Source of the DNA: Bacteroidaceae bacterium
Lineage (GTDB): Bacteria > Bacteroidota > Bacteroidia > Bacteroidales > Bacteroidaceae
Assembly (NCBI GenBank): GCA_017555875.1
Contig: JAFZFN010000032.1
Location: 50,343-114,342 of the forward strand
Reading direction: 5' to 3'
DNA length: 64,000 nt
Shown here: one piece after another, positions 51,857-60,608 of the stretch
How the letters are laid out: each line of letters begins with the position of its first letter
Numbering within the stretch: the first letter of the stretch is position 1
Translations under genes and position numbers: made by a program
Notes under the pieces: generated by a model
Told to the model about the DNA's origin: nothing
The model's input: only the letters and a program-made list of their open reading frames with translations
Databases searched by the model: none

Positions 51857-53968
51857 ATGAACAAGGTGAAACATATCGTTGGCGCTCTGGCTATCGTCGG
51901 TGCAGCCGTAAACATGACATCGTGTATGAACAACAACAGCAATCCCTTCTACAGTGAGTATGACACACCGCATCAGACGGTGCCGTTCGATGAGATCAAG
52001 CTCGAGCATTACGAACCAGCCTTCATGGAGGGCATCAAGCAGCATTCGGCCGAGGTGGAGGCAATCATCACCAACCCCGAGGTGCCAACCTTCGAGAACA
52101 CTATTGTTCCGCTAGAGTATGCTGGTGACCTGCTCAATCGTGTAATGACCGTATTCTTCACCCTCAACAGTGCCGAGACTTCTGATGAGATGCAGGCCTT
52201 GGCGCAAAAGCTGTCACCTATCCTCACCGAGCACTCAAACAACATCTCACTCGACGAGCGTCTCTTTGCCCGCGTCAAAGCAGTGTACGAGACAACCGAT
52301 ATGAGCACCCTCACCACCGAGGAGCAACGCCTGCTGCAGCAGACCTATGAAGGGTTTGCCCGCAATGGAGCCAACTTGAGCGAAGAGGATAAGGCCAAAT
52401 ACCGCGAGCTCACCACCGAGCTGAGCAAGGCGACTCTCGAGTTCGGACAACGCACACTGAAGGCGACCAACAGTTTCGCACTCAACATCACCGACGAGAC
52501 ACGCTTGAAGGGTTTGCCCGAATCAGCTCTCGAGGCTGCAGCACAGGCGGCCAAGGAGCGTGGACAAGAGGGATGGACATTCACCCTACACGCACCCAGC
52601 TATAGCCCGCTGATGATGTACTGCGAAGACCGCGACCTACGTCATGAGCTTTATGTAGCTTACAACACACAATGTGTGCAGGACAATGAGTACAACAACG
52701 AAGAGTTGGTAAAGAAGATTGTCAATCTCCGCCTCGCCATCGCCCAGCTCTTGGGCTATGAGAGTCATGCTGACTACGTACTCGTGAACCGCATGGCCGA
52801 GAACGCCACCAACGTGAGCCAGCTGCTGAGCCAGCTGCTCGAGGCCTACCTCCCTGCAGCCAAGGAGGAGGTGAAGGCAGTTCAGGAGATAGCGGCACGC
52901 ACCGAGGGCAAGGACTTCGTGCTGATGCCCTGGGACTGGTCATTCTACTCAGAGAAGCTGCGCAGCGAGAAGTATAGCCTCAACGACGAGATGGTGCGCC
53001 CTTACTTCAAGCTCGACAATGTGACCCGCGGCGTCTTTGGCCTCGCCACACAGCTCTATGGCATCACTTTCGTGGAGAACAAGGACATCCCCGTGTATCA
53101 CCCCGACGTGAAGGCTTATGATGTGCTCGACAAGGATGGCTCTTACCTTGCAGTCATCTACACCGACTTCTTCCCCCGTGCTGGCAAGCGCTCAGGAGCA
53201 TGGATGACCAGCTTCAAGGACCAGTTTAGGAAGGATGGTCAGGACAGCCGTCCCCACGTGACTATCACGATGAACTTCACCAAGCCTACAGAGACCAAGC
53301 CCGCACTGCTCACCATGGATGAGGTAGAGACCTTCCTTCATGAGTTCGGGCACGCTCTGCACGGCATCTTCTCGATGACTACCTATCCTTCGATGGGTGG
53401 CACCAGCGTCTATCGCGACTTCGTAGAGCTCCCCTCACAGATCATGGAGAACTTCCTGCCCAAGAAGGAGTTCCTCGCCACCTTCGCTTTCCACTATGAG
53501 ACGGGCGAACTCATCCCCGACGAGCTCGTCGAGCGCATCGTCCGTGCCCAGAACTACAACGTGGCTTACCTCTGCGTACGCCAGTTGAGCCTCGGCATCC
53601 TCGACATGGCCTGGTATTCACGCACCACCCCCTTTGAGGGCGACGTGAAGGCTTATGAGCGTGAGGCATGGACAAGCACACAGCTCCTCCCCGTGGTGGA
53701 AGAGTCAAACATGACGACTCACTTCGGCCACATCATGTCGGGCGGATACTCTGCTGGATACTATAGCTACAAGTGGTCAGAGATGCTCGATGCCGACGCC
53801 TTTGCTCTCTTCGAGGAGAACGGCATCTTCAGCCAAGAGGTAGCAGAGTCGTTCCGTGAGAACATCCTCTCACGCGGTGGCTCTGAGCATCCGAAGGTGC
53901 TATATCGCCGCTTCCGCGGACAAGATGCTACCATCGACGCATTGATGAAGCGCGACGGAATCAAATAA
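51857..53968 (+). CDS. M3 family metallopeptidase lipoprotein (Dcp-like peptidyl-dipeptidase)
   Basis: The protein has 703 residues. The signal peptide ends in a lipobox (MTSC, Cys 23), so it is probably anchored in the periplasm or outer membrane. The zinc motif HEFGH begins at His 495 within ETFLHEFGHALHG, and the third ligand region follows (YRDFVELPSQIMENF). Length and the C-terminal GGYSAGYYSYKWSEMLDADAF match oligopeptidase A/Dcp. It trims oligopeptides, removing dipeptides from the C-terminus if it is Dcp. It has its own promoter. Confidence 0.93.
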   Translation: MNKVKHIVGALAIVGAAVNMTSCMNNNSNPFYSEYDTPHQTVPFDEIKLEHYEPAFMEGIKQHSAEVEAIITNPEVPTFENTIVPLEYAGDLLNRVMTVFFTLNSAETSDEMQALAQKLSPILTEHSNNISLDERLFARVKAVYETTDMSTLTTEEQRLLQQTYEGFARNGANLSEEDKAKYRELTTELSKATLEFGQRTLKATNSFALNITDETRLKGLPESALEAAAQAAKERGQEGWTFTLHAPSYSPLMMYCEDRDLRHELYVAYNTQCVQDNEYNNEELVKKIVNLRLAIAQLLGYESHADYVLVNRMAENATNVSQLLSQLLEAYLPAAKEEVKAVQEIAARTEGKDFVLMPWDWSFYSEKLRSEKYSLNDEMVRPYFKLDNVTRGVFGLATQLYGITFVENKDIPVYHPDVKAYDVLDKDGSYLAVIYTDFFPRAGKRSGAWMTSFKDQFRKDGQDSRPHVTITMNFTKPTETKPALLTMDEVETFLHEFGHALHGIFSMTTYPSMGGTSVYRDFVELPSQIMENFLPKKEFLATFAFHYETGELIPDELVERIVRAQNYNVAYLCVRQLSLGILDMAWYSRTTPFEGDVKAYEREAWTSTQLLPVVEESNMTTHFGHIMSGGYSAGYYSYKWSEMLDADAFALFEENGIFSQEVAESFRENILSRGGSEHPKVLYRRFRGQDATIDALMKRDGIK

Positions 53969-54112
53969 TTTACAATTTGACGATTTACAATTTACTATTT
54001 ATTGGGAGATTTAATAATTTAAGCATTTCGACTTCGCTGCGTTTGTAAATTGTAAAATAGGCAAGATTGTAAAATCTATTGTAAATAGTAAATAGCAAAA
54101 TAGTAAATTACG
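53969..54112. repeat. AT-rich TTTACAATTT repeat stretch
   Basis: Copies of ATTTACAATTT, TTGTAAATTGTAAA and AATAGTAAAT fill the gap between the M3 gene and the deaminase gene. Inverted copies could pair and end the M3 transcript. A similar stretch lies at 23176-23255. Confidence 0.65.
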
Positions 54113-54115
54113 ACC

Positions 54116-54532
54116 ATGGACGAAAAATTCGACAAGCGATACATGCGCATGGCCTCCATTTGGGCCGAGAACTCCTATTGCGAACGCCGCAAGGTGGGTG
54201 CATTGGTAGTAAAGGACAAGATGATCATCTCGGACGGATATAATGGTACGCCCGTGGGGTTTGAGAACGTATGTGAGGACGTAAACAATGTGACCAAGCC
54301 CTATGTTCTCCATGCCGAAGCCAATGCCATCACCAAGATTGCCCGCTCAAACAACAACAGCGAGGGGGCCACGCTCTATGTCACGGCCTCGCCTTGCATC
54401 GAGTGTGCCAAGCTCATCATACAGGCTGGCATCAAGCGTGTGGTCTATGGCGAGAAATACCGCCTCACCGACGGCATCGACCTGCTCGAGCGTGCCGGTG
54501 TCATTGTTGAATATCTACCTTTGGACGAATGA
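54116..54532 (+). CDS. dCMP deaminase (cytidine/deoxycytidylate deaminase family)
   Basis: The protein has 138 residues. The zinc site is HAEANAI (His 66, catalytic Glu 68) plus PCIEC (Cys 94 and Cys 97). An additional Cys/His region near the N-terminus (NSYCERRKVGALVVKD) is typical of dCMP deaminases. It would turn dCMP into dUMP for thymidylate synthesis. Its stop overlaps the start of the S41 protease gene by four bases. Confidence 0.92.
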   Translation: MDEKFDKRYMRMASIWAENSYCERRKVGALVVKDKMIISDGYNGTPVGFENVCEDVNNVTKPYVLHAEANAITKIARSNNNSEGATLYVTASPCIECAKLIIQAGIKRVVYGEKYRLTDGIDLLERAGVIVEYLPLDE

Positions 54533-56121
54533 AACAGAAGTTGTCTGCCCTAGCCCTGCTCCTCGTGGCAGCCGCCACGCTAGGCTCTTGTATACGTATC
54601 GTCAGCCCTTCGGACAGCACCAGCAAGCTGGCCGAGCTGATGCACCTCATCGGAGGGCAATATGTCGACACTGTAGACATGGACGAGTTGGTCGAGAAGA
54701 CCATCCCCAAGGTGTTGGCTGAACTGGACCCCCACTCGGTGTACATCCCTGCACGCGATGTCGAAGAGGTGGAGCAGGACCTACGCGGCAGCTTTAGCGG
54801 CATCGGCATACAGTTTATGATACAGGCCGACACGATCTACGTGAGCGACGTCATCTCAGGCGGACCTGCCGAGAAGGTGGGCCTCATGCCTGGTGACCGC
54901 ATCGTCACCATAGACGACTCGCTCTTTGTGGGCAAGAAGGTCAACAATGACGAGGCCATGAAGCGCCTCAAGGGTCCCAAGGGTACAGAGGTGACACTCG
55001 GCATCAAGCGCCAAGGCGAGAAGGAGCTGCTCTCGTTCACCATCGTGCGTGGCAACATACCCGTCAAGAGCGTCGATGCCAACTACATGATTGACGATCG
55101 CTGGTGCTACGTCAAGATCAACAAGTTTGGCGAGACCACCTACCCCGAGATGCTCCTAGCACTCGCTCAGGGCATGCAGCGCGACATGGAGGGATGCATC
55201 ATCGACCTGCGCGGCAACACGGGTGGCTACATGGTGGCTGCCATACAGATGGTCAATGAGTTTCTCCCCAAGGGCGACATGATTGTCTACACCGAAGGGC
55301 TCAATGCCTCACGCCAGGAGCAGTATGCCAACGGACGCGGCTCATGCCAGCAGCTCCCCCTCGTGGTGCTCACCGATGAGACCTCTGCCTCGGCCAGCGA
55401 GATATTTGCGGGAGCCATGCAGGACAATGATCGCGCCACCATCATCGGTCGCCGCACCTTCGGCAAGGGCCTCGTGCAGCAGTCTTTTGACTTTGCTGAT
55501 GGCTCCTCGGTGCGACTCACCATCTCGCGCTATCACACTCCCTCGGGCCGCTGCATACAGAAGCCCTACACCAAGGGTGAGAGCGAGGAGTATGAGCTCG
55601 ACCTCCTGACACGCTACGAGCATGGAGAGTTCTTCACCCAAGACAGCATCAAGCAAGATGAGAGCATCGCCTATCAGACCAAGAATGGGCGCACCGTCTA
55701 TGGCGGTGGAGGCATCATGCCCGACATCTTCGTGCCCCACGACACCACTGGCTACACCTCATACTATGCAGCTGTGGCCAAGATGGGCCTCTTCACCCGG
55801 TTCCCCTTCGAGTACACCGACAAGAACCGCCAGGAGCTGAGCAGCTACACCGACATGGACGCACTGCTGCAGCATCTCAAGCGCCAAGACATCATGGAGC
55901 AGTTTGTGCAGCATGCTGCAAGCAAGGGTATCAAGCGCCGCAACAACCTCATCCGCCAGTCTCGCCCCGTGATGGAGGAGATTCTCTATGGCAACATCAT
56001 CTACAACGTGCTCGGCATGGAGGCCTACACCAAGTACCTCAACCTCACCGACCCTGCCGTATTGAAGGCTGTAGAGATACTCGAGAGAGGGGAGTCGAGA
56101 CCGAAAGGAATTGAAAATTGA
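54529..56121 (+). CDS. S41 family C-terminal processing protease (lipoprotein)
   Basis: The protein has 530 residues. The signal peptide ends in the lipobox LGSC (Cys 21), unlike the paralogue at 38831, which has a normal signal peptide. The PDZ domain spans about 85-165 (EKVGLMPGDRIVTIDD). Catalytic Ser 288 lies in ETSASASEI and Lys 313 in TFGKGLVQ. It is presumably anchored in the envelope and trims exported proteins. It starts within the deaminase stop (ATGA), so both are co-translated. Confidence 0.94.
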   Translation: MKQKLSALALLLVAAATLGSCIRIVSPSDSTSKLAELMHLIGGQYVDTVDMDELVEKTIPKVLAELDPHSVYIPARDVEEVEQDLRGSFSGIGIQFMIQADTIYVSDVISGGPAEKVGLMPGDRIVTIDDSLFVGKKVNNDEAMKRLKGPKGTEVTLGIKRQGEKELLSFTIVRGNIPVKSVDANYMIDDRWCYVKINKFGETTYPEMLLALAQGMQRDMEGCIIDLRGNTGGYMVAAIQMVNEFLPKGDMIVYTEGLNASRQEQYANGRGSCQQLPLVVLTDETSASASEIFAGAMQDNDRATIIGRRTFGKGLVQQSFDFADGSSVRLTISRYHTPSGRCIQKPYTKGESEEYELDLLTRYEHGEFFTQDSIKQDESIAYQTKNGRTVYGGGGIMPDIFVPHDTTGYTSYYAAVAKMGLFTRFPFEYTDKNRQELSSYTDMDALLQHLKRQDIMEQFVQHAASKGIKRRNNLIRQSRPVMEEILYGNIIYNVLGMEAYTKYLNLTDPAVLKAVEILERGESRPKGIEN

Positions 56122-56132
56122 AAATTCGTGCC

Positions 56133-56170
56133 AGCGAGCGCGATGTAAGTGCACTTACAAATCGCTCAGC
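56133..56170. repeat. Palindrome and hairpin upstream of metF
   Basis: GTAAGTGCACTTAC (56145-56158) is a perfect 14-bp palindrome, flanked by partly complementary GAGCGCGAT and ATCGCTC arms. It lies between the S41 stop and metF. It could be a terminator stem without T run or a regulator site. Confidence 0.5.
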
Positions 56171-56237
56171 GAGCGTAGCCGAAGTTCGATGTAATCAAAG
56201 TTAGCCGTCCAGAAGTAATTCTTAATTTCCCACTCAC

Positions 56238-57191
56238 ATGAGCGTCATAGACTCTATAAAGAACAACACCCGCACAGCCTTCTCGTTCGAGGTGCTCCCC
56301 CCGCTCAAGGGCACAGGCATCAACAGCCTGTTCCGCACGATCGACGAGCTGCGCGAGTTTGACCCTCGATATATCAATATCACTACCCACCGCAGCGAGT
56401 ATGTGTACCAGGAGTCGCCCGAGGGTGTGTTCCACAAGGTATCTCTCCGCCGTCGCCCTGGCACTGTCGCCGTGGCTGCCGCCATCAAGAACAGGTACGA
56501 CATCCCCGTGGTGCCCCATATCCTCTGCAGCGGCTTCACCCGCGAGGAGACCGAGTATGTGCTGCTCGACCTCCAGTTTCTCGGCATCACCGACCTTCTG
56601 CTCTTGCGTGGCGACAAGGCCAAGCACGAGAGCGTGTTCACCCCCACAGCGAACGGGTATAGCCATGCCATCGAGCTTCAGGCTCAGGTAAATCGCTTCA
56701 ACGAGGGCTTCTTCTGCGACGGCTCGCCCATCAAGGAGCCTGGACAACCCTTCACCTATGGTGTAGCGTGCTACCCCGAGAAGCACGAGGAGTCGCCCAA
56801 TATGGACATGGACCTCCACTGGCTGCGCGAGAAGGTGAAGGCAGGTGCCCAGTATGCAGTGACGCAGCTGTTCTATGACAATGACAAGTACTTCCGCTTT
56901 GTGGAGCGTGCCCGAGCCGAAGGCATCACCATCCCCATCATCCCTGGCATCAAGCCGCTCAAGACAGCCCGCCAGCTGAACATCATCCCCAAGACCTTCA
57001 AGGTGGACATCCCCCAAGCCCTCGCCACCGAGGTGCTGCGCTGCAAGACCGACGAGGAGGTGCGCCAGGTGGGTGTCGAGTGGTGTACTGCCCAGTGCCG
57101 CGAGCTCATCGCTCATGGCGTCCCCAGCATACACTTCTATGCCATGGCCGCAGCCGACAGCGTGGGGCAGGTGGCCCGTGCTATCTACTGA
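56238..57191 (+). CDS. metF: 5,10-methylenetetrahydrofolate reductase
   Basis: The protein has 317 residues, the bacterial length. FSFEVLPP opens the TIM barrel, with HILCSGFTREE, LLRGDK and QLFYDNDKYF at conserved FAD and folate positions; PIIPGIKPL is also typical. It reduces 5,10-methylene-THF to 5-methyl-THF for methionine synthesis. It is on the same strand as the S41 gene 116 bases upstream and converges on the THUMP-like gene. Confidence 0.96.
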   Translation: MSVIDSIKNNTRTAFSFEVLPPLKGTGINSLFRTIDELREFDPRYINITTHRSEYVYQESPEGVFHKVSLRRRPGTVAVAAAIKNRYDIPVVPHILCSGFTREETEYVLLDLQFLGITDLLLLRGDKAKHESVFTPTANGYSHAIELQAQVNRFNEGFFCDGSPIKEPGQPFTYGVACYPEKHEESPNMDMDLHWLREKVKAGAQYAVTQLFYDNDKYFRFVERARAEGITIPIIPGIKPLKTARQLNIIPKTFKVDIPQALATEVLRCKTDEEVRQVGVEWCTAQCRELIAHGVPSIHFYAMAAADSVGQVARAIY

Positions 57192-57255
57192 TATATAGGG
57201 GATATATCGAATAGAGGGGCCGACACGCCCCTATACCTTCTCACATGAGCATGTC

Positions 57256-58422
57256 CTATGCTTTCTCGCAGCATATGAGCACCTTGGACTCGTCGTGCAG
57301 TGTGGTGGCAAAGAGGTACAGTTCCCCGCCATCCGACAGCTTGAGCCTTTTGCGCAGCGCATCCACATGCTCGGGGAAGTTGCGCACGGCGAGGTTGGCC
57401 TGCCTGCACTTGAGTGCCTTGAGCTCCTTCTTGCTGAATCCATAGACGGCCTTGACCTTGAATGTGCGTCCGGGGAAGTCCTCGACCATGGCGTCCGAGG
57501 TGTAGAGGTGCGTGTTGGGATGTAGCTTGCTCAGCCCGAAGCGCCCGCAGGGGAGTCGGTGACACCCCGCCTTCATGAGCGAGCTGTTGGGCTCATACAG
57601 GTACTCGCCCACCCCCTCTGCATAGCTGCATGCCGCTGCAGCCTCCTCCTCGGTGGTATAGTCGAACCGCTGCACTCCGCAGCCTTGATAGTTGATGGTG
57701 TGTATGGGCACATCTGCTCTCCCCTCACCTCTGAGCACGAGCAGCAGCTCCTTGCACTCATTGCCGACCGACACGACATGTATCTCGCTCACCGTGTGCA
57801 GCTCACGCACTGCTTGGGCGATATCTAGCATGGGCGAGCACTTGACCATCACTGCCGTGGCCTTCTGCAGCAGCGTAGTGCGCAGCTTACACACGTCGGG
57901 TTCACAATCGCTGAGCGACACCACCTTGTTGCCTGCCCTGTCTCTCCGTGCGGGGTCGATGAATATCCAGTCCTGCGGTGTGAGCTCGGCCAGTGACTCC
58001 TCGCTGTCAGCGTTGAGCACGGTGATGGGCTTCTCCAGCAGGGCAAAGTTGTGCGCTGCGATGCGGCAGAGCTCCTCGTTGCGCTCGATGTAGGTGGTGT
58101 GGGCAAATCGCTCGGCCATGTAGCTGCAGTCGATGCCGAAGCCGCCCGTGAGGTCGGCCAGATGCTCCCCCTCGACGAGAGAGGCTTTGTATCGTGCCGT
58201 GGCCTCCGAGGAGCATTGCTCCATGGAGAGGCGCACGGGATAGATGATGTCCTCGACGGCCGCCCATGTGGGGAGCTTCGTGGCAGCTATCCGCCTCCCC
58301 TCGATCTGTGTGGCTGCTACGCGCATGTCCACTTCGGGGTAACGTGCGGCTTGCAGGGCCAGCTGGCGCACATCGTCGCCCTTGTGGGCGCGGATGAAGG
58401 CCCGTGTGTGTTCGTCAATCAT
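57256..58422 (-). CDS. THUMP-like domain class I SAM-dependent methyltransferase
   Basis: The protein has 388 residues. A Rossmann methyltransferase core has the SAM motif DLTGGFGIDCSYMAE and the later FIDPARRDRAG, which resembles the DPP(Y/R) motifs of RNA or DNA base methyltransferases. The C-terminal third matches the THUMP-like domain found in this Bacteroidetes family. A nucleic acid target, most likely RNA, is inferred. It is a single gene with its own promoter. Confidence 0.85.
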   Translation of the reverse strand: MIDEHTRAFIRAHKGDDVRQLALQAARYPEVDMRVAATQIEGRRIAATKLPTWAAVEDIIYPVRLSMEQCSSEATARYKASLVEGEHLADLTGGFGIDCSYMAERFAHTTYIERNEELCRIAAHNFALLEKPITVLNADSEESLAELTPQDWIFIDPARRDRAGNKVVSLSDCEPDVCKLRTTLLQKATAVMVKCSPMLDIAQAVRELHTVSEIHVVSVGNECKELLLVLRGEGRADVPIHTINYQGCGVQRFDYTTEEEAAAACSYAEGVGEYLYEPNSSLMKAGCHRLPCGRFGLSKLHPNTHLYTSDAMVEDFPGRTFKVKAVYGFSKKELKALKCRQANLAVRNFPEHVDALRKRLKLSDGGELYLFATTLHDESKVLICCEKA

Positions 58423-58445
58423 AGTTCTATTCTTCTTTGCTGCTG

Positions 58446-58475
58446 CGAAGGTACTGCATCGTTGGCAAACGGCAA
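58446..58475 (-). promoter_or_regulatory. Promoter of the THUMP-like methyltransferase gene
   Basis: On the minus strand TTG (58473-58475) is followed by 19 bases and TACCTTCG (58446-58453), one base off consensus. Confidence 0.5.
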
Positions 58476-58516
58476 AATTTTTGGCGCTTGATGGAAAAAT
58501 ATTGCCGTAAACCGCG

Positions 58517-58524
58517 TATCTTTG
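58517..58524 (+). promoter_or_regulatory. -7 box only 4 bases before the pgeF start
   Basis: TATCTTTG ends at 58524 and the ATG begins at 58529. Transcription would start at or within the start codon, so the message may be leaderless. No -33 box at the usual distance was seen. Confidence 0.55.
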
Positions 58525-58528
58525 CGAA

Positions 58529-59326
58529 ATGAAGGACTCCCGACGACTACACCGCTATCCTGTGCCCGACAGACGGGTCACAGCGTTCAGCACCACACGC
58601 CACGGCGGACGTGGCAGTGGGGCCTATGCCTCCTTCAATTGCACTCCCTACACGGGCGACGATGCCGCGGTGGTCAAGGCCAATCAGGCCACACTGTGCG
58701 AGGAGCTGGGCATCTGCGAGGAGCATCTCGTGATACCCTATCAGACCCATAGCTGCAACGTGCTGCCCATCGACGCGGCCTTCATGCAGCTCTCTACCGA
58801 GGAGCGCAGGGCTCTGTTGCAGGAGCGCGATGCGGTGATGACCGACCTCACGGGGGTGTGCCTATGCATCTCTACGGCCGACTGCATCCCCGTGCTGCTC
58901 TACGACGCCACGCACGGGGCCATAGCTGCCATACACGCAGGGTGGAGAGGCACGGTGGGCCACATCGTGAGCCACACGTTGCAGGCCATGCGCGAGGCCT
59001 ACGGTACCTCGGGGGCCGACGTGTATGCCACGATAGGTCCGGGCATCTCGCTCGAGGCTTTCGAGGTGGGCCTGGAGGTCTACACCGCCTTCGAGGAGGC
59101 TGGTTTCGACATGGAGCAGATGGCCCGCTGGCACGAGGCGAAGGGCAAGTACCACCTGGACCTCCCCGCAGCCAATCGCATGCAGCTGCTTGCTGCCGAT
59201 GTGCCTCCCGCGCAGATTCACGACTGCGGCATCTGCACCTACACCCGCCATCACGACTTCTTCTCGGCCCGTAGGCTGGGCATCAAGTCGGGGCGTATAC
59301 TCAGCGGCATCCTACTCAAAGAATAA
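58529..59326 (+). CDS. pgeF: Peptidoglycan editing factor PgeF (YfiH/DUF152, polyphenol oxidase-like)
   Basis: The protein has 265 residues. The metal site is built from QTHS, STADCIPVLLYD and HAGWRG; the late CGICTYTRHHDFFSAR is also typical. Family members were named laccases; work in E. coli assigns an editing role that removes misincorporated L-Ser from peptidoglycan precursors, while others show purine nucleoside hydrolysis or phosphorolysis. There is no later in-frame ATG that keeps the conserved N-terminus. Confidence 0.92.
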   Translation: MKDSRRLHRYPVPDRRVTAFSTTRHGGRGSGAYASFNCTPYTGDDAAVVKANQATLCEELGICEEHLVIPYQTHSCNVLPIDAAFMQLSTEERRALLQERDAVMTDLTGVCLCISTADCIPVLLYDATHGAIAAIHAGWRGTVGHIVSHTLQAMREAYGTSGADVYATIGPGISLEAFEVGLEVYTAFEEAGFDMEQMARWHEAKGKYHLDLPAANRMQLLAADVPPAQIHDCGICTYTRHHDFFSARRLGIKSGRILSGILLKE

Positions 59327-59330
59327 ATCA

Positions 59331-59400
59331 TAAATCAGAATTCATAATTCAAAATTCATAATTCAAAATTCAGAAATCAAAATTCAGAAATCATAAATCC
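59331..59400. repeat. AATTCATAATTCAAAATTC tandem simple repeat
   Basis: Several near-identical units of AAATTCATAATTC and AAATTCAGAAATC fill the 83-base gap between pgeF and the B3/B4 gene. Confidence 0.7.
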
Positions 59401-59409
59401 CCCCCTCCC

Positions 59410-60072
59410 ATGTTTACCATCACCGTATCCGACGAGATCAGAGAGCGATGTCCTCAATACCGAGGTGCTGCCGTGTACGCAGCTGTCACCAACACCCCCT
59501 ACGACGAGGCGCTATGGAGCGAAATCGCCCATTTCACCGAGCATTTGCGCGAGACCGAGAGCACCGAGAGCATCAAGCAGCAGTCCGCCATCGTGGCCAC
59601 CCGCGAGGCCTACCGCACCTGCGGCAAGGACCCCAGCCGCTACCGTCCCTCGGCCGAGGCGCTGCGTCGGCGTCTGCTGCGTGGGTTGGAGCTCTACCGC
59701 ATCGACACACTCGTGGACCTCATCAACCTCGTCTCCCTGCGCACGGGCTACTCCATCGGTGGCTTCGATGCCGACAAGATCGTGGGCAGTCGGCTCTGCC
59801 TGGGCATCGGCAAGGCCGACGAGCCCTTCGAGGGCATCGGGCGCGGCCCGCTCAACATCGAGCACATGCCCGTCATCCGCGATGCCGTGGGCGGCATAGG
59901 CACCCCCACCAGCGACCATGAGCGCACCAAGATGGACCTCTCCACCACCCACATCCTCGCCATCATCAACGGCTACAGCGGCGACGAGGGGCTCGACGAG
60001 GCCGCTGCGATGACCGCCGAGCTGCTGCAGCGCTATGCTTCGGCCACGCAGTGTGAGGTGTGGCGATTCTGA
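59410..60072 (+). CDS. B3/B4 domain protein (PheRS beta-like tRNA-binding domain)
   Basis: The protein has 220 residues. REAYRTCGKDPSRYRPS and LVSLRTGYSIGGFDADKI are characteristic of stand-alone B3/B4 domain proteins, which share the fold of the phenylalanyl-tRNA synthetase beta-subunit editing domain. Stand-alone members are thought to act on mischarged tRNA or related substrates, but function is not settled. It converges on dtd, a genuine tRNA-editing deacylase, 18 bases away. Confidence 0.85.
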   Translation: MFTITVSDEIRERCPQYRGAAVYAAVTNTPYDEALWSEIAHFTEHLRETESTESIKQQSAIVATREAYRTCGKDPSRYRPSAEALRRRLLRGLELYRIDTLVDLINLVSLRTGYSIGGFDADKIVGSRLCLGIGKADEPFEGIGRGPLNIEHMPVIRDAVGGIGTPTSDHERTKMDLSTTHILAIINGYSGDEGLDEAAAMTAELLQRYASATQCEVWRF

Positions 60073-60090
60073 CGGTGAGGGGCGGTGAGG

Positions 60091-60543
60091 TCACTCCCTG
60101 TTCTTGCTGTCCATGATGATGGTCACGGGGCCATCGTTGATGAGCGCGCACTGCATGTCGGCGCCGAAAACGCCCGTTTTCACCGGTCTCCCGAGGGCGA
60201 GAGTCAGCTCTGTGCAGAACTTCTCATAGAGCGGCACGGCGATGTCGGGCTTGGCCGCCTTGATGTAGGAGGGGCGGTTGCCCTTCTTGGTCGATGCGTG
60301 TAGGGTAAACTGGCTCACCACGAGCAGTTCCCCTCCGATGTCGAGCACCGAGCGGTTCATCACCCCATCGGCATCGTCGAAGATGCGCATGTTCACCACC
60401 TTCTTGGTGAGGTATGCGATGTCGTCGTCTCCGTCGGCCTCCTCGATACCCACCAGTATCATCATGCCTTGCCCAATGGCCGAGTGCAACTGCTGGCTGA
60501 TGGTCACCGACGCTTGGCGTACGCGTTGTATTATGATTCTCAT
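60091..60543 (-). CDS. dtd: D-aminoacyl-tRNA deacylase
   Basis: The protein has 150 residues. SQFTLHASTKKGNRPSY carries the catalytic-region motif, and the Gly-cisPro-type motif appears in NDGPVT near the C-terminus. It removes D-amino acids (and glycine from tRNA-Ala) from tRNA. It lies 65 bases after polA on the same strand. Confidence 0.95.
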   Translation of the reverse strand: MRIIIQRVRQASVTISQQLHSAIGQGMMILVGIEEADGDDDIAYLTKKVVNMRIFDDADGVMNRSVLDIGGELLVVSQFTLHASTKKGNRPSYIKAAKPDIAVPLYEKFCTELTLALGRPVKTGVFGADMQCALINDGPVTIIMDSKNRE

Positions 60544-60608
60544 TGTCGATTTATACTATTACTTTATTATTTAGGTTTCGCTTTTTCTTTCACCTCCATT
60601 TTCTCTCC

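Noticed and set aside
56145..56158. GTAAGTGCACTTAC palindrome as an attachment site
   Set aside because: There is no recombinase gene nearby and no second copy in the window; more likely a hairpin or regulator site.
56166..57134. Long open frame (322 codons) opposite metF
   Set aside because: It is a shadow of metF; the product has no recognisable domain while metF is a clear full-length enzyme.
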